64,000 nt of DNA from Thermalbibacter longus (GTDB lineage Bacteria > Chloroflexota > Chloroflexia > Thermomicrobiales > Thermomicrobiaceae), in assembly GCF_023806485.1 (NCBI RefSeq), contig NZ_JAMSLR010000006.1:124001-188000 (forward strand), given 5' to 3'. Every line of letters starts with the position of its first letter. Position 1 is the first letter of the stretch. The notes beneath the pieces are model-generated. The model searched no databases and was not told where the DNA came from. It worked only from the letters and a program-made list of their open reading frames with translations. A program made the position numbers and the translations under genes. Shown in pieces: positions 52,215 through 60,668 of this stretch.

Positions 52215-53624
52215 GTGAGACCTGACGAACCGACAGACTCAGCACACCCTACGCTGGCCGTGGTGGTCCTGGCCGGCGGTCTGGGCACGCGCATGCGGTC
52301 GAGAACGGCAAAGGAGCTTCAGCCCCTGGCCGGCCGGCCGCTCCTCAGCTACGTTCTCGAGGTTGCCGAGGCAATCGAGCCGGCGCAACGAATCGTGGTT
52401 CTCAACCCAGCGAAGCGCGCTGTGCTGGAGATCTTGCCGCCCGGGTGGCAGGTCGCCTGGCAGGAGCAGCCACTGGGTACCGGCCACGCCCTGGTGCAGG
52501 CACTCCCGCTGCTCGCTCCGGGCATCCACCGGGTGCTCCTCCTCTTCGGCGATCACCCGTTGCTGACTCCTGCCGACCTGCGGCGGCTCCTCAGCGAGGT
52601 TGAGGAGCGTTGCCCTGCTGTGGCCGTACTGACGACTGTGCTCGAAGACCCGGCTGCCTACGGTCGTATCCGTCGCCAGGATGGCCGGGTGGTCGGCGTG
52701 GTGGAGGCCCGAGAGGACACGACGAGCTACCGGGGCCCGGTCGAGGTCGTGAGCGGTGCCACCTGTTATGACCGGCGCTGGCTCGAGGAGGCACTACCGC
52801 GGCTGGAGCGCAGCCCCTCCGGCGAGTACTACCACACCTGGCTGGTCGAGCTGGCCGCGCGCACGCCCTGGTCAGCAGAGCCGGCGATCACCGTGCCGGC
52901 GTCTCCGGAGACGGCGCTGGGCGTCAATGACCGGCTCGATCTGGCCCGGGCTGAGGCGATCGTCCGGAGCCGAGTGGCCGAGCGGCTGATGCGCGCCGGG
53001 GTGGCGATCGTCGACCCGAGCACGACGTTCATCGACGCGACGGTGGAGATCGAGCCGGACGCGCGCATCGAGCCGTTCACGATCATCAGCGGGCAGAGCT
53101 GGATCGGCGAGGGGAGCCGGATCGGGCCGCACGCGGTCGTGCGCGACAGCCGGATCGGGCCGGAGTGCGAGGTGCTGGCCTCGGTGCTCGAAGAGGCGAT
53201 CCTGGGGAGCCGGGTACACGTCGGCCCCTATGCGCACCTGCGACCGGGTACTCGAGTGGCCGACGACGTGCATATCGGTAACTACGCCGAGCTGAAGAAT
53301 GCCCGGGTGGGCCGGGAGACGCGGATCGGTCACTTCAGCTACATCGGCGATGCCGAACTGGGTGAGCGGGTGAACATCGGGGCCGGTACGGTGACCTGCA
53401 ACTTCGACGGGGTAGAGAAGCACCGCACGGTCATCGAGGATGACGCGTTCGTCGGCAGCGATACGATGCTGATCGCGCCGGTGCGGGTTGGCCCGGGCGG
53501 GCGTACCGGCGCCGGTAGCGTGGTGAATCGAGATGTACCGCCCGGGGGGCTGGTCGTCGGGGTGCCGGCGCGACCGATCGCGGCGCGGCGAGCCCGGCGC
53601 CGGCCAGAAGTGCGGGGAGAGTGA
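52215..53624 (+). CDS. glmU: bifunctional UDP-GlcNAc pyrophosphorylase/glucosamine-1-phosphate acetyltransferase
   Basis: A 469-residue two-domain enzyme that makes UDP-GlcNAc for peptidoglycan. The N-terminal nucleotidyltransferase has VVLAGGLGTRMRSRTAKEL near residue 17 (GxGTRM signature) and ends near 235. The C-terminal left-handed beta-helix has HVGPYAHLRPGTRVADDVHI, LKNARVGRETRIGHFSYIGD and NIGAGTVTCNFDGVEKHRTV, with the acetyl-transfer histidine in GHFSYIGD. The GTG at 52215 is the only start without a truncation. It follows the tRNA and precedes prs by 4 bp. Confidence 0.93.
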   Translation: MRPDEPTDSAHPTLAVVVLAGGLGTRMRSRTAKELQPLAGRPLLSYVLEVAEAIEPAQRIVVLNPAKRAVLEILPPGWQVAWQEQPLGTGHALVQALPLLAPGIHRVLLLFGDHPLLTPADLRRLLSEVEERCPAVAVLTTVLEDPAAYGRIRRQDGRVVGVVEAREDTTSYRGPVEVVSGATCYDRRWLEEALPRLERSPSGEYYHTWLVELAARTPWSAEPAITVPASPETALGVNDRLDLARAEAIVRSRVAERLMRAGVAIVDPSTTFIDATVEIEPDARIEPFTIISGQSWIGEGSRIGPHAVVRDSRIGPECEVLASVLEEAILGSRVHVGPYAHLRPGTRVADDVHIGNYAELKNARVGRETRIGHFSYIGDAELGERVNIGAGTVTCNFDGVEKHRTVIEDDAFVGSDTMLIAPVRVGPGGRTGAGSVVNRDVPPGGLVVGVPARPIAARRARRRPEVRGE

Positions 53625-53628
53625 GCAG

Positions 53629-54567
53629 GTGGAGGGACGGCTGCAGATCTTTGCCGGGAACTCCAATCCCCGGCTAGCCTGCGCGATCACCAACGTGCTA
53701 GAGGTGCCGCTGGGCCGGGCAGAGGTCAGTTCCTGGAGCGACGGCGAGACGCGGGTGAAGCTGGAGGAGAATGTCCGGGGCTCGGACGTCTTCGTGATCC
53801 AATCGCTCTGCTCGCCGGTGAACCAGCACATTATGGAGCTGCTGATCATGCTCGACGCCGTGCGGCGGGCCTCAGCCGCCCGGATCACGGCCGTGATTCC
53901 CTACTATGCCTATGCTCGCCAGGAGAAGAAGACCGCCGGGCGCGAGCCGATCAGCGCCAAGCTGCTGGCCAACCTGCTCACCACCGCTGGAGCCGATCGA
54001 GTGCTCACGCTGGATCTGCACGCGCCGGCCATCGAAGGCTTCTTCGACATCCCGGTGGACCACCTGCGGGCTACCCCGATCCTAGCCGCGCACTTCCGCC
54101 GGCTCGGCTGGCAGGATTTCGTGGTCGTCAGCCCGGATGCCGGAGCGGTCGCCCGCGCCGACGAGTTTCGCCGGCGCGCCGGTGGCAGCCTGGCCATTAT
54201 CTCCAAGAAGCGGACCGGTCTGGAAACGGCCGAGATGCTGGAGATGGTCGGGGAGGTCGAAGGCCGGGACGTCGTGGTGGTGGACGACATCGTCTCGACC
54301 GGCGGCACGCTGCTCAAAGCGGCTGAGTTGCTGCAGGAGCGCGGCGCTCGCCGCATCTACGCGGCCACGATTCACGGCGTCTTCGCCGACCATGCGCTGG
54401 AGAGGATCGAACGCTCGCCGATCGAGAAGGTGTTCGTGACCGATACGATTCCATTGCCGGATGGCGTGGTGACGGAGAAGGTCGAGGTCCTGACGGTGGC
54501 CCCCTTGCTCGCCGAGGCCATCATGCGGATCCATAAGGATCTCAGCATCAGCGCGCTCTTCACCTGA
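53629..54567 (+). CDS. prs: ribose-phosphate pyrophosphokinase
   Basis: A 312-residue PRPP synthase. Family motifs: IFAGNSNPRLACAI near 6, the flexible-loop YYAYARQEKKTAGREPISAK near 90, LDLHAPAIEGFFDIPVDHL near 125 and the PRPP-binding VVVVDDIVSTGGTL near 215. It is coupled to glmU (gap 4 bp), a common arrangement since both feed nucleotide-sugar and nucleotide pools. The GTG at 53629 is used; the earlier frame start overlaps glmU heavily. Confidence 0.93.
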   Translation: MEGRLQIFAGNSNPRLACAITNVLEVPLGRAEVSSWSDGETRVKLEENVRGSDVFVIQSLCSPVNQHIMELLIMLDAVRRASAARITAVIPYYAYARQEKKTAGREPISAKLLANLLTTAGADRVLTLDLHAPAIEGFFDIPVDHLRATPILAAHFRRLGWQDFVVVSPDAGAVARADEFRRRAGGSLAIISKKRTGLETAEMLEMVGEVEGRDVVVVDDIVSTGGTLLKAAELLQERGARRIYAATIHGVFADHALERIERSPIEKVFVTDTIPLPDGVVTEKVEVLTVAPLLAEAIMRIHKDLSISALFT

Positions 54568-54659
54568 GACGCGCCTGCCGTCGTCCACGCCGCACGGGGC
54601 ACTCGAAAGCCCTCGCCGGAGGACGCGAGCGGTGGTGAGGCCCCAGGAGTTGAGAGGAT

Positions 54660-55943
54660 TTGAGTAGTACCGTCTTGCTCGATCTGAGCGTCATGGTCGT
54701 GGCAGCGTTGCTACTGGCGCTGGCCGCCCTTGCCGAAGCGAGTTGCGCGTTGCCCGGCCGCCGCTCTCTCCGCGAGTTGTTGACCCTCTTTGCCGAGCAC
54801 CCGAGACAGAATGGGCTCGACCTGCAGCGGCTTCAGGCCGCGCGAGCTGGGGTGCAGACCGTGGAGCTGCTGGGTGCCGGGCTGTTTGCCCTGGCTCTGG
54901 CTGACCTCCTGCGACGCGAGGCTCCCCAGTACGCGTTCCTCGCTGGCCTGGCGGCGCTGATCTTGGTCGTTGCCCTGCTCGGGAGGGCGCTGCCCGATCT
55001 GCTGCTGCCGCCCGACCTCGCCGCGCCCCCTGCCTGGGCGCAGCGGCTGGCCACAGCGCTGGCGACCACCGCCGCGCCGCTGCTCTGGCTGAGCCGGATC
55101 ATCCGTCGGGTGCTGGGGCTCGTTCTGCCTCGGAGAGCGCCAGCTCCGGTCGCCGAGTTCGCCCCGGTGGCCGATGCCGAGCCGACGGCCGCCGTCGAGC
55201 AAGAGGCCGAGGAGGAGCAGATCATCAGCCGGGTCCTGCGACTCGATCGCTCGACGGCGCGCGACATCATGGTACCGCGAATGGACGTGGTGGCCGTGCC
55301 GGCGGACACGCCGGTCTCGGAGGTCGTCGAGATCGCCCGGCAAGCCGGCCACTCCCGGCTTCCCGTCTACCGCGGCAGCATCGACAGCATCGTCGGCGTC
55401 GTCTACATCAAGGATCTGCTCCGCTTCATCGGCGAGTCGGCGAAGGAGGTCAGCGCGGTCGAGGTGATGCGGCCGGCCTACTTCGTCCCCGAGTCCAAGC
55501 GGGTCGACGAGCTGCTGCGCGATCTCCAGCAGCAGCGGGTGCACATGGCCATCGTGGTCGATGAGTTCGGGGGCACAGCCGGTCTGCTGACCATCGAGGA
55601 CGTGCTGGAGGAGATCGTCGGCGAGATCCAGGACGAGTACGACACCGAGTCGCCACTGATCGAGCGAGTGGGAGCCGACGAGGCGATCGTCGACGGCCGG
55701 ATCAGCCTGGACGAGGTGTCGGACATCTTCGAGGTGCGCCTGGAGGACGAGGAGACGACGACGATCGGTGGCCTGGTGCAGCGCCGGTTAGGCCATATTC
55801 CCCAGGCTGGCGAGCGCGTCGAGATCGATGGGCTGCGCATCGAGGTGCTGAGCGTCGACCGGCACCGGGTGCGCAAGCTGCGAATCGTGAAGCCGCCGGT
55901 GGCCGAGGACGCCAGCCCGGCAGCGAGCGCGAAGGCGTCGTAG
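54660..55943 (+). CDS. CorC/HlyC-like CBS-domain protein
   Basis: A 427-residue protein. The first 165 residues are hydrophobic with three or four segments but are a poor match to the usual DUF21/CNNM domain. Residues about 200-330 carry two CBS domains (TARDIMVPRMDVVAVPADTP, then VVDEFGGTAGLLTIEDVLEE). Residues about 335-415 form the CorC_HlyC domain (DGRISLDEVSDIFEVRLEDE). It probably transports or senses magnesium or other cations. The start is a TTG at 54660 behind GTTGAGAGGA. Confidence 0.83.
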   Translation: MSSTVLLDLSVMVVAALLLALAALAEASCALPGRRSLRELLTLFAEHPRQNGLDLQRLQAARAGVQTVELLGAGLFALALADLLRREAPQYAFLAGLAALILVVALLGRALPDLLLPPDLAAPPAWAQRLATALATTAAPLLWLSRIIRRVLGLVLPRRAPAPVAEFAPVADAEPTAAVEQEAEEEQIISRVLRLDRSTARDIMVPRMDVVAVPADTPVSEVVEIARQAGHSRLPVYRGSIDSIVGVVYIKDLLRFIGESAKEVSAVEVMRPAYFVPESKRVDELLRDLQQQRVHMAIVVDEFGGTAGLLTIEDVLEEIVGEIQDEYDTESPLIERVGADEAIVDGRISLDEVSDIFEVRLEDEETTTIGGLVQRRLGHIPQAGERVEIDGLRIEVLSVDRHRVRKLRIVKPPVAEDASPAASAKAS

Positions 55944-55946
55944 CCC

Positions 55947-56555
55947 GTGTGGCGAATCGAGTGGCACGACCGGGTCACCTCGACGATGGATCTGGCGGCC
56001 GAGCGCGCCGACGCCGGCGAGCCAGCGGGGCTGGTCGTCGTCGCTGAGGAGCAGACGCAGGGCCGGGGACGACACGGCCGGCGGTGGGACGCGCCGCATG
56101 GCACCTCGCTGCTCTTCACGGTGCTCAGCCGGCCGCCGCTGGCGCTGGTACAGGACGAGCTGCTCTCGGTGCGGGTGGCCGAGCGCGTGGCGGACGCCAT
56201 CGCGCGCCTGACCGGGCTGCGGGTGGTGATCAAGGAGCCGAACGACCTGCTGGTCAACGGTCGGAAGCTCGCCGGCATCCTCCTGCAGAGCCGGATCGAA
56301 GGCCAGCGGCTCGATTACCTGCTGATCGGCATCGGGATCAACGTGAACGTTCCCCCGGAGCAGCTCCCGTTGCCGTCGGCGACCAGCATCCTGGCCGAGA
56401 CCGGCCACCTGGTCGATCGCCGAGCTCTGCTCCTAGCTGTGCTGGAGGAGCTGAGCCAGATTGAGAACCTTCTGCCTCGTAGCGTTGAAGAGGGTCACTA
56501 TTACGGTTGCAATCGCGTAATCCATCGGCAATACTCAGACTCGATCGACGACTGA
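55947..56555 (+). CDS. birA: biotin--[acetyl-CoA-carboxylase] ligase, C-terminally altered
   Basis: A 202-residue biotin protein ligase without the N-terminal HTH. The catalytic core is intact: TSTMDLAAERADAG, VVAEEQTQGRGRHGRRWDAP (the GRGRHGRRW biotin/AMP loop), KEPNDLLVNGRKLAGILLQS and IGIGINVNVP. From about residue 171, just after LLLAVLEELSQ, the reading frame runs into low-GC foreign sequence (IENLLPRSVEEGHYYGCNRV). The usual C-terminal SH3-like domain is absent. The shape suggests that an island has replaced the 3' end. The core may still be active. Confidence 0.85.
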   Translation: MWRIEWHDRVTSTMDLAAERADAGEPAGLVVVAEEQTQGRGRHGRRWDAPHGTSLLFTVLSRPPLALVQDELLSVRVAERVADAIARLTGLRVVIKEPNDLLVNGRKLAGILLQSRIEGQRLDYLLIGIGINVNVPPEQLPLPSATSILAETGHLVDRRALLLAVLEELSQIENLLPRSVEEGHYYGCNRVIHRQYSDSIDD

Positions 56556-56634
56556 CCGAGCAGTAGACGCGTTCGGACTAGTATACTCCTCATTAACAAG
56601 CGGTACAGCGAGCATCGACTTTGGCTCGAAAGGG

Positions 56635-57810
56635 ATGGCAGTGCGGTCTCCCTCGATCCGTGAATATATCTCTGGCGTGGAGGTTCCTCGCCAAATCTTA
56701 CTGCCTGGCCTGGAGGAGACCCATCTGAGAGAGGGCAACGAGTCGGATGCTGTGCTCCGTGTAGATAGCTACCGCGATCCGCTGGGTGTCGCCTTGCGTT
56801 ATCCCCAGTTTCGGTTCATGGGTAGTAAGCATCGGTTGCTTCCGTGGCTTTACGAGGTATTCTCGTCGATACCGTTCCATACAGCCCTTGATGCTTTCAG
56901 TGGGAGCGGATGTGTTGCCTATCTTCTGAAGGCGATGGGAGCAACCGTCACAACGAATGACCATCTACACTTTGCCTACCATATTGCAAATGCCCTCGTA
57001 GCGAATCCGGGCAGAGTGCTCGGTACTACTGACCTTGATCGGCTTCTTAGGGAGAATGATGAAGCTCCACATTTTATCGAGGATACCTTTTCGGGGATTT
57101 TCTTCACCCCTGAGGAGTTAAGGTTCCTCGATAACGTCTGGGCAAATCTTGGCTTGATCGGTGATGAGTTCCAGCGCTCGCTCGTGATCACTGCAATGTG
57201 TCGAGCTGCATTGAAGCGCCAGCCTCGCGGTGTCTTCACTGTCGCGAACGGCAAAGCGGCACGGTATCATGATGGTCGTCGTGATCTTCGGCTAACGTTG
57301 CAAGAGCACTTTATCGAATCGATGGAACTGTTGCGCTCAGTGCCATACGATGACGGGCGACCTCACCGTGCGCTCTGCATGGATGTCTTCGATCTACCGA
57401 TCGAGTATGACCTGGTCTACCTCGATCCTCCCTACGTTCCGCGGAGCGATGATAATTGTTATATTAAGCGATACCACTTTGTAGAGGGTCTTGCTTGTTA
57501 TTGGCATGGTTACGAGATCCTTAGATCAAGTAAAGTTCGTAAGATCAAAAAGAAGTACACGCCATTCTCTTATCGCAGAACAGCTATTCCTGCATTTGAT
57601 CAACTGTTTCACAAATTTGCGGAATCTGTCATTGTCCTATCCTATTCCAGTAATGGCTATCCAGATCTCGAGGTTCTTATTTCGTTGCTCCGGCGCTACA
57701 AGTCGCGCGTTGAAGTCTTTGAAGCAGAGCATCGGTACCACTACGGCACACATGACCGCGTGCGCCCAGATCGTGCTCTGGTTCGAGAATTCCTCATCAT
57801 TGGGGCATAG
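56635..57810 (+). CDS. D12-class N6-adenine DNA methyltransferase
   Basis: A 391-residue methyltransferase of the D12 (Dam-like) class. The SAM-binding region starts with FRFMGSKHRLLPW near residue 60 and ALDAFSGSGCVAYLLKAMGA near 85; the catalytic motif is LDPPYVPRSD near 264, so adenine N6 is the likely target. Base composition is unlike the neighbours, consistent with transfer. AGTATACT at 56580-56587 overlaps a possible -10 (TATACT). It should protect host DNA against the endonuclease encoded next to it, whose start follows the stop by one base. Confidence 0.88.
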   Translation: MAVRSPSIREYISGVEVPRQILLPGLEETHLREGNESDAVLRVDSYRDPLGVALRYPQFRFMGSKHRLLPWLYEVFSSIPFHTALDAFSGSGCVAYLLKAMGATVTTNDHLHFAYHIANALVANPGRVLGTTDLDRLLRENDEAPHFIEDTFSGIFFTPEELRFLDNVWANLGLIGDEFQRSLVITAMCRAALKRQPRGVFTVANGKAARYHDGRRDLRLTLQEHFIESMELLRSVPYDDGRPHRALCMDVFDLPIEYDLVYLDPPYVPRSDDNCYIKRYHFVEGLACYWHGYEILRSSKVRKIKKKYTPFSYRRTAIPAFDQLFHKFAESVIVLSYSSNGYPDLEVLISLLRRYKSRVEVFEAEHRYHYGTHDRVRPDRALVREFLIIGA

Positions 57811-57811
57811 C

Positions 57812-58648
57812 GTGTTGCAATCTTTCGATGATCTTCTCAGCCAGTTGCGACCCATTGCTCCCCACAGCCGCGTCCTCGACACCTCTCTTGAGGAGGGTGT
57901 AGAGTCTTTTGCTGAAGCGATCCGTAAGATACCTGAGGTGACTATCGACCAGCTTGCTGAACTAATTCGTAAACATCCGAACTGGGTGCCTTTCCTAGCA
58001 CTCTGCGCTGGTCTCACACTAGAACAGCTTAAGAACGCTCTGCAGATACATTTCGGCACTGCTGGCTGGTATCGCCTCGCGCAGCGGCAGGCGAGAGAGC
58101 TCATTACTTTTCTCGATCAGGAGTATGGGTTGACTGCGGCGGTCGTTGCCGATCGTACACGTGTGTGGACGCTCGCTCACGTGCTCAAGGAGCGCCTGTT
58201 GTGGTCACGTCAGCGCGGAGTACGTTCGACCGCGAGTGGCCGTTCGCTCGAAGACATCGTCGAGGGTGTACTGCGTCATCTTGGTTTCCAGTATGAGATG
58301 CGAACCATGTTCAGAGGGAGAACCGAGACAGCGCCGTGCGATTTCGCTATTCCCGCAGGAGGGTCGCAGGCGCAGATCGTTGGGGCTGCGAAGGGTTTTG
58401 ACTCTACTGGAAGCAAGCTCTCTGACGCTGTGCGGGAGGTAGAGCGAATGGCTCAAGTGAGGCGGCCGACTCAGTATGTCTACGTGATCGTCGACGGTGT
58501 TGGGTGGCGCCGGCGTCAGAGCGACCTGAAACGATTGTGGGCGTTGTTCGAGCGAGGGGAAATCGATGGGCTGTATACGATGTCTCACCTCGATGACTTC
58601 AAGGCTGACATCGAAGCCGCTAGTCGACGTCTTAGCATCATTTCGTAA
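57812..58648 (+). CDS. putative type II restriction endonuclease
   Basis: A 278-residue protein. The last third resembles a PD-(D/E)xK nuclease core: RSLEDIVEGVLRHLGFQYEM, then APCDFAIPAGG near 173-183 with a catalytic-type Asp, then AQIVGAAKGFDSTGSKLSDA near 188-206. The Glu expected two residues before the Lys is Ala here. I start it at the GTG at 57812, right after the methyltransferase stop; longer starts overlap that gene. Coupling to a D12 methyltransferase supports a restriction role. The recognition site is unknown. Confidence 0.7.
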   Translation: MLQSFDDLLSQLRPIAPHSRVLDTSLEEGVESFAEAIRKIPEVTIDQLAELIRKHPNWVPFLALCAGLTLEQLKNALQIHFGTAGWYRLAQRQARELITFLDQEYGLTAAVVADRTRVWTLAHVLKERLLWSRQRGVRSTASGRSLEDIVEGVLRHLGFQYEMRTMFRGRTETAPCDFAIPAGGSQAQIVGAAKGFDSTGSKLSDAVREVERMAQVRRPTQYVYVIVDGVGWRRRQSDLKRLWALFERGEIDGLYTMSHLDDFKADIEAASRRLSIIS

Positions 58649-58828
58649 TCCAGGCTATTGTGCTTCCGCCGCGAGCACTGGCGAGCGTGAGACCTGACTA
58701 ATCTGGATTCGCTTCATAATTTGGGTGCTCGTCGTGAGAGAGCGTTCCTCTCCGGGGCAGAGCTACCCTCCGCAGTGAGCGGGAATCGATACGGGTGACG
58801 AACCGGCAACGGGACGGGCAGGAGACAC

Positions 58829-59611
58829 GTGAGCGCTCAGCCACCGGTTTTGCTCACTATCGAGCAGGGAATCGCCACCATCACGCTCAACCGCCCGCAG
58901 GCACTCAACGCCATCGACCGGGAGCTTGCGAGGCACCTGCGCGAGATAGCCGAGGCCGTCGCTGCGGACGACGACGTCCGCGCCGTGCTCCTTCGCGGGG
59001 GCGAGCGTGCCTTCTCGACCGGCGCCGATCTCCGCGAGCGCCTGGCCATGACGCCGGACGAGCTGCGCGAGCACACGCGCTTGATCCGCGAGGCGGCCGA
59101 GGCCGTCGCCGGCCTGCCGGTCCCGTCGCTCGCGCTCATCCGAGGCTACTGCCTGGCCGGCGGCGCCGAGCTGGCGCTCGCCTGTGATCTCCGCTTCGCT
59201 GACACCACCGCCCGCATCGGCTTCCCGGAGGTGCGCCGGGGCATCTTCCCAGGCGCAGGGGGCATGCTCCGGCTTCCGCGGCTGGTCGGCCCGGCTCGGG
59301 CAGCCGACCTGATCCTCAGCGGCCGGGTCGTCGACGCGGACGAAGCCCTGCGCATCGGCCTGGTCGACCGCGTCGTGCCGCCGGAGGAGCTCGAGCGCGT
59401 GGCTGCGGAGTACCTCGAACTCATCGCCGGCAATGCGCCGCTGGCCGTCCGGGCGGCTAAAGCTGCGCTGCGCCACGCCTTCGACGCCGACCAGGAGCGA
59501 GCGGCGCGGCTCATCGAGCAACTCCGAGCGTCGCTGGACGACACCGACGACTACCGCGAGGGACTGCGCGCCTTCGCCGAGGGCCGAGCGCCTCGGTTCC
59601 GCGGCCGCTGA
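58829..59611 (+). CDS. enoyl-CoA hydratase/isomerase family protein
   Basis: A 260-residue crotonase-fold protein. IATITLNRPQALNAIDRELA near 15, the oxyanion-hole FSTGADLRER near 62, and RGYCLAGGAELALACDLRFA near 105 match; the PEVRRGIFPGAGGMLRLPRL region near 132 has both acid positions of a hydratase. It likely hydrates an enoyl-CoA in fatty acid or amino acid breakdown. The GTG at 58829 follows GGCAGGAGACAC. It converges on the secreted two-domain protein with a 3-bp gap. Confidence 0.9.
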   Translation: MSAQPPVLLTIEQGIATITLNRPQALNAIDRELARHLREIAEAVAADDDVRAVLLRGGERAFSTGADLRERLAMTPDELREHTRLIREAAEAVAGLPVPSLALIRGYCLAGGAELALACDLRFADTTARIGFPEVRRGIFPGAGGMLRLPRLVGPARAADLILSGRVVDADEALRIGLVDRVVPPEELERVAAEYLELIAGNAPLAVRAAKAALRHAFDADQERAARLIEQLRASLDDTDDYREGLRAFAEGRAPRFRGR

Positions 59612-59614
59612 CCA

Positions 59615-60403
59615 TCACGATGCCGAGAAGACCGTCTCGTAGTCGTTGACGCGCAGCCTGTACTGCCGGCCGGGTTCGAGCGCGCCCAGCGCCACCGTCT
59701 TGCGATACTCTCTGGCGATCGTGGTACAGACGGCATCGCGCGGGCGCTGGCTCAGGATCGTGACGGTGATCACGTCGCCGTCGCGCTGCACGATCGGCTC
59801 GAGCGCCTCGGTGCAGCCATCGCCCAGGACGCCGCTCACCTCGGCGTAGCCCTGCGGCGGGAAGCTCTCGGCGATGCGCACGTCGACGCTGGTGATCTGA
59901 ATCTGCCGGATCAGCAGCTCGCCGGCTGGAGAGGGGCTGCCGCCCGTCCCTACCCGGGCGATGGTCTCGAACCCGTTGACGACGATCTCGTATTCGCCCG
60001 GCTCCAGCATCCCCAGCGCGATCGTCTCCACGTACTCCGACGTCACCTGCGCGCACATGGTATCGCGCGGGCGCTCGCCGAGGATCGTCACCGTGAACTG
60101 CTGGCCCTGCCGGGCGACCTGCGGTAGCAGTGCCCGGGTGCAGGCATCCGGGATGATCCCGGCGACCCGGAGCGCGACCGCTCCGGCCTCACCCACCTCG
60201 ACCCGCGCATCCGTGATCTGCAGAGGGTCCCGGATCACGTCGCCTGTCGACGGATCGCTTCCCACGTCTCCATCTCCATCGCCACTCGTCGGCAGTCCCT
60301 GCGCGGCGAGCACGCCGGCCACCGCCACGGCCAGCACCGCGAGGACAACCACGCTCAAGACCCAGAGCGCTCTGCGAGTCCGACGATCACCACGCTCGAC
60401 CAT
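59615..60403 (-). CDS. membrane-anchored protein with two tandem Cys-pair domains
   Basis: A 262-residue protein. A signal anchor lies at residues 12-33 (LWVLSVVVLAVLAVAVAGVL). Two repeats of about 85 residues follow. Each has the pattern I/LxDxCT...QRxGxxxTVTILxxRPRDxxC, ending in LEPGxYxxxVNxxE. The two cysteines of each repeat could form disulfides. Such modules occur in secreted proteins of Chloroflexota; role unknown. I chose the ATG at 60403, since the upstream frame adds no hydrophobic or conserved sequence. Confidence 0.75.
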   Translation of the reverse strand: MVERGDRRTRRALWVLSVVVLAVLAVAVAGVLAAQGLPTSGDGDGDVGSDPSTGDVIRDPLQITDARVEVGEAGAVALRVAGIIPDACTRALLPQVARQGQQFTVTILGERPRDTMCAQVTSEYVETIALGMLEPGEYEIVVNGFETIARVGTGGSPSPAGELLIRQIQITSVDVRIAESFPPQGYAEVSGVLGDGCTEALEPIVQRDGDVITVTILSQRPRDAVCTTIAREYRKTVALGALEPGRQYRLRVNDYETVFSAS

Positions 60404-60668
60404 TGCCAGTGTCCAATCTTTCTCAACCGTACACGATCCGTGACGATGCCGGGGCACCATCGCGCAAGGGAACCATCGCCTCTGGGATCTGCGCGATGCC
60501 GGGCCGTTTGGCCCCCCACTTCTCAGACGCCGGTCGTGGAGAGGGAGTTCCTTCGCATGAGGCGCGAGAGCGATATGCAATGCGCTCGAGCTGCCTCGAC
60601 CTGGACGGATCGGGTTCACTGGCGGACAATCAGGGCATGGCGATGGAGCGACCGCTCGGGGAGGACAT

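Larger units (their letters stand above)
56458..58650. other. low-GC island with a restriction-modification pair
   Basis: From inside the 3' end of birA to about 58650 the DNA changes abruptly: much richer in A and T, with codons such as AAA, ATT and TAT that are rare in the neighbours. It contains an adenine methyltransferase and a putative endonuclease and no integrase. I see no clear attachment site or flanking repeat. Right-hand edge is approximate. Confidence 0.65.

Noticed and set aside
52207-58700. Shared 13-base string CGTGAGACCTGAC near 52214 and near 58687 as flanking repeats of the island
   Set aside because: The first copy is at the glmU start, more than 4 kb from the island edge, and the match does not extend; chance is the simpler explanation.
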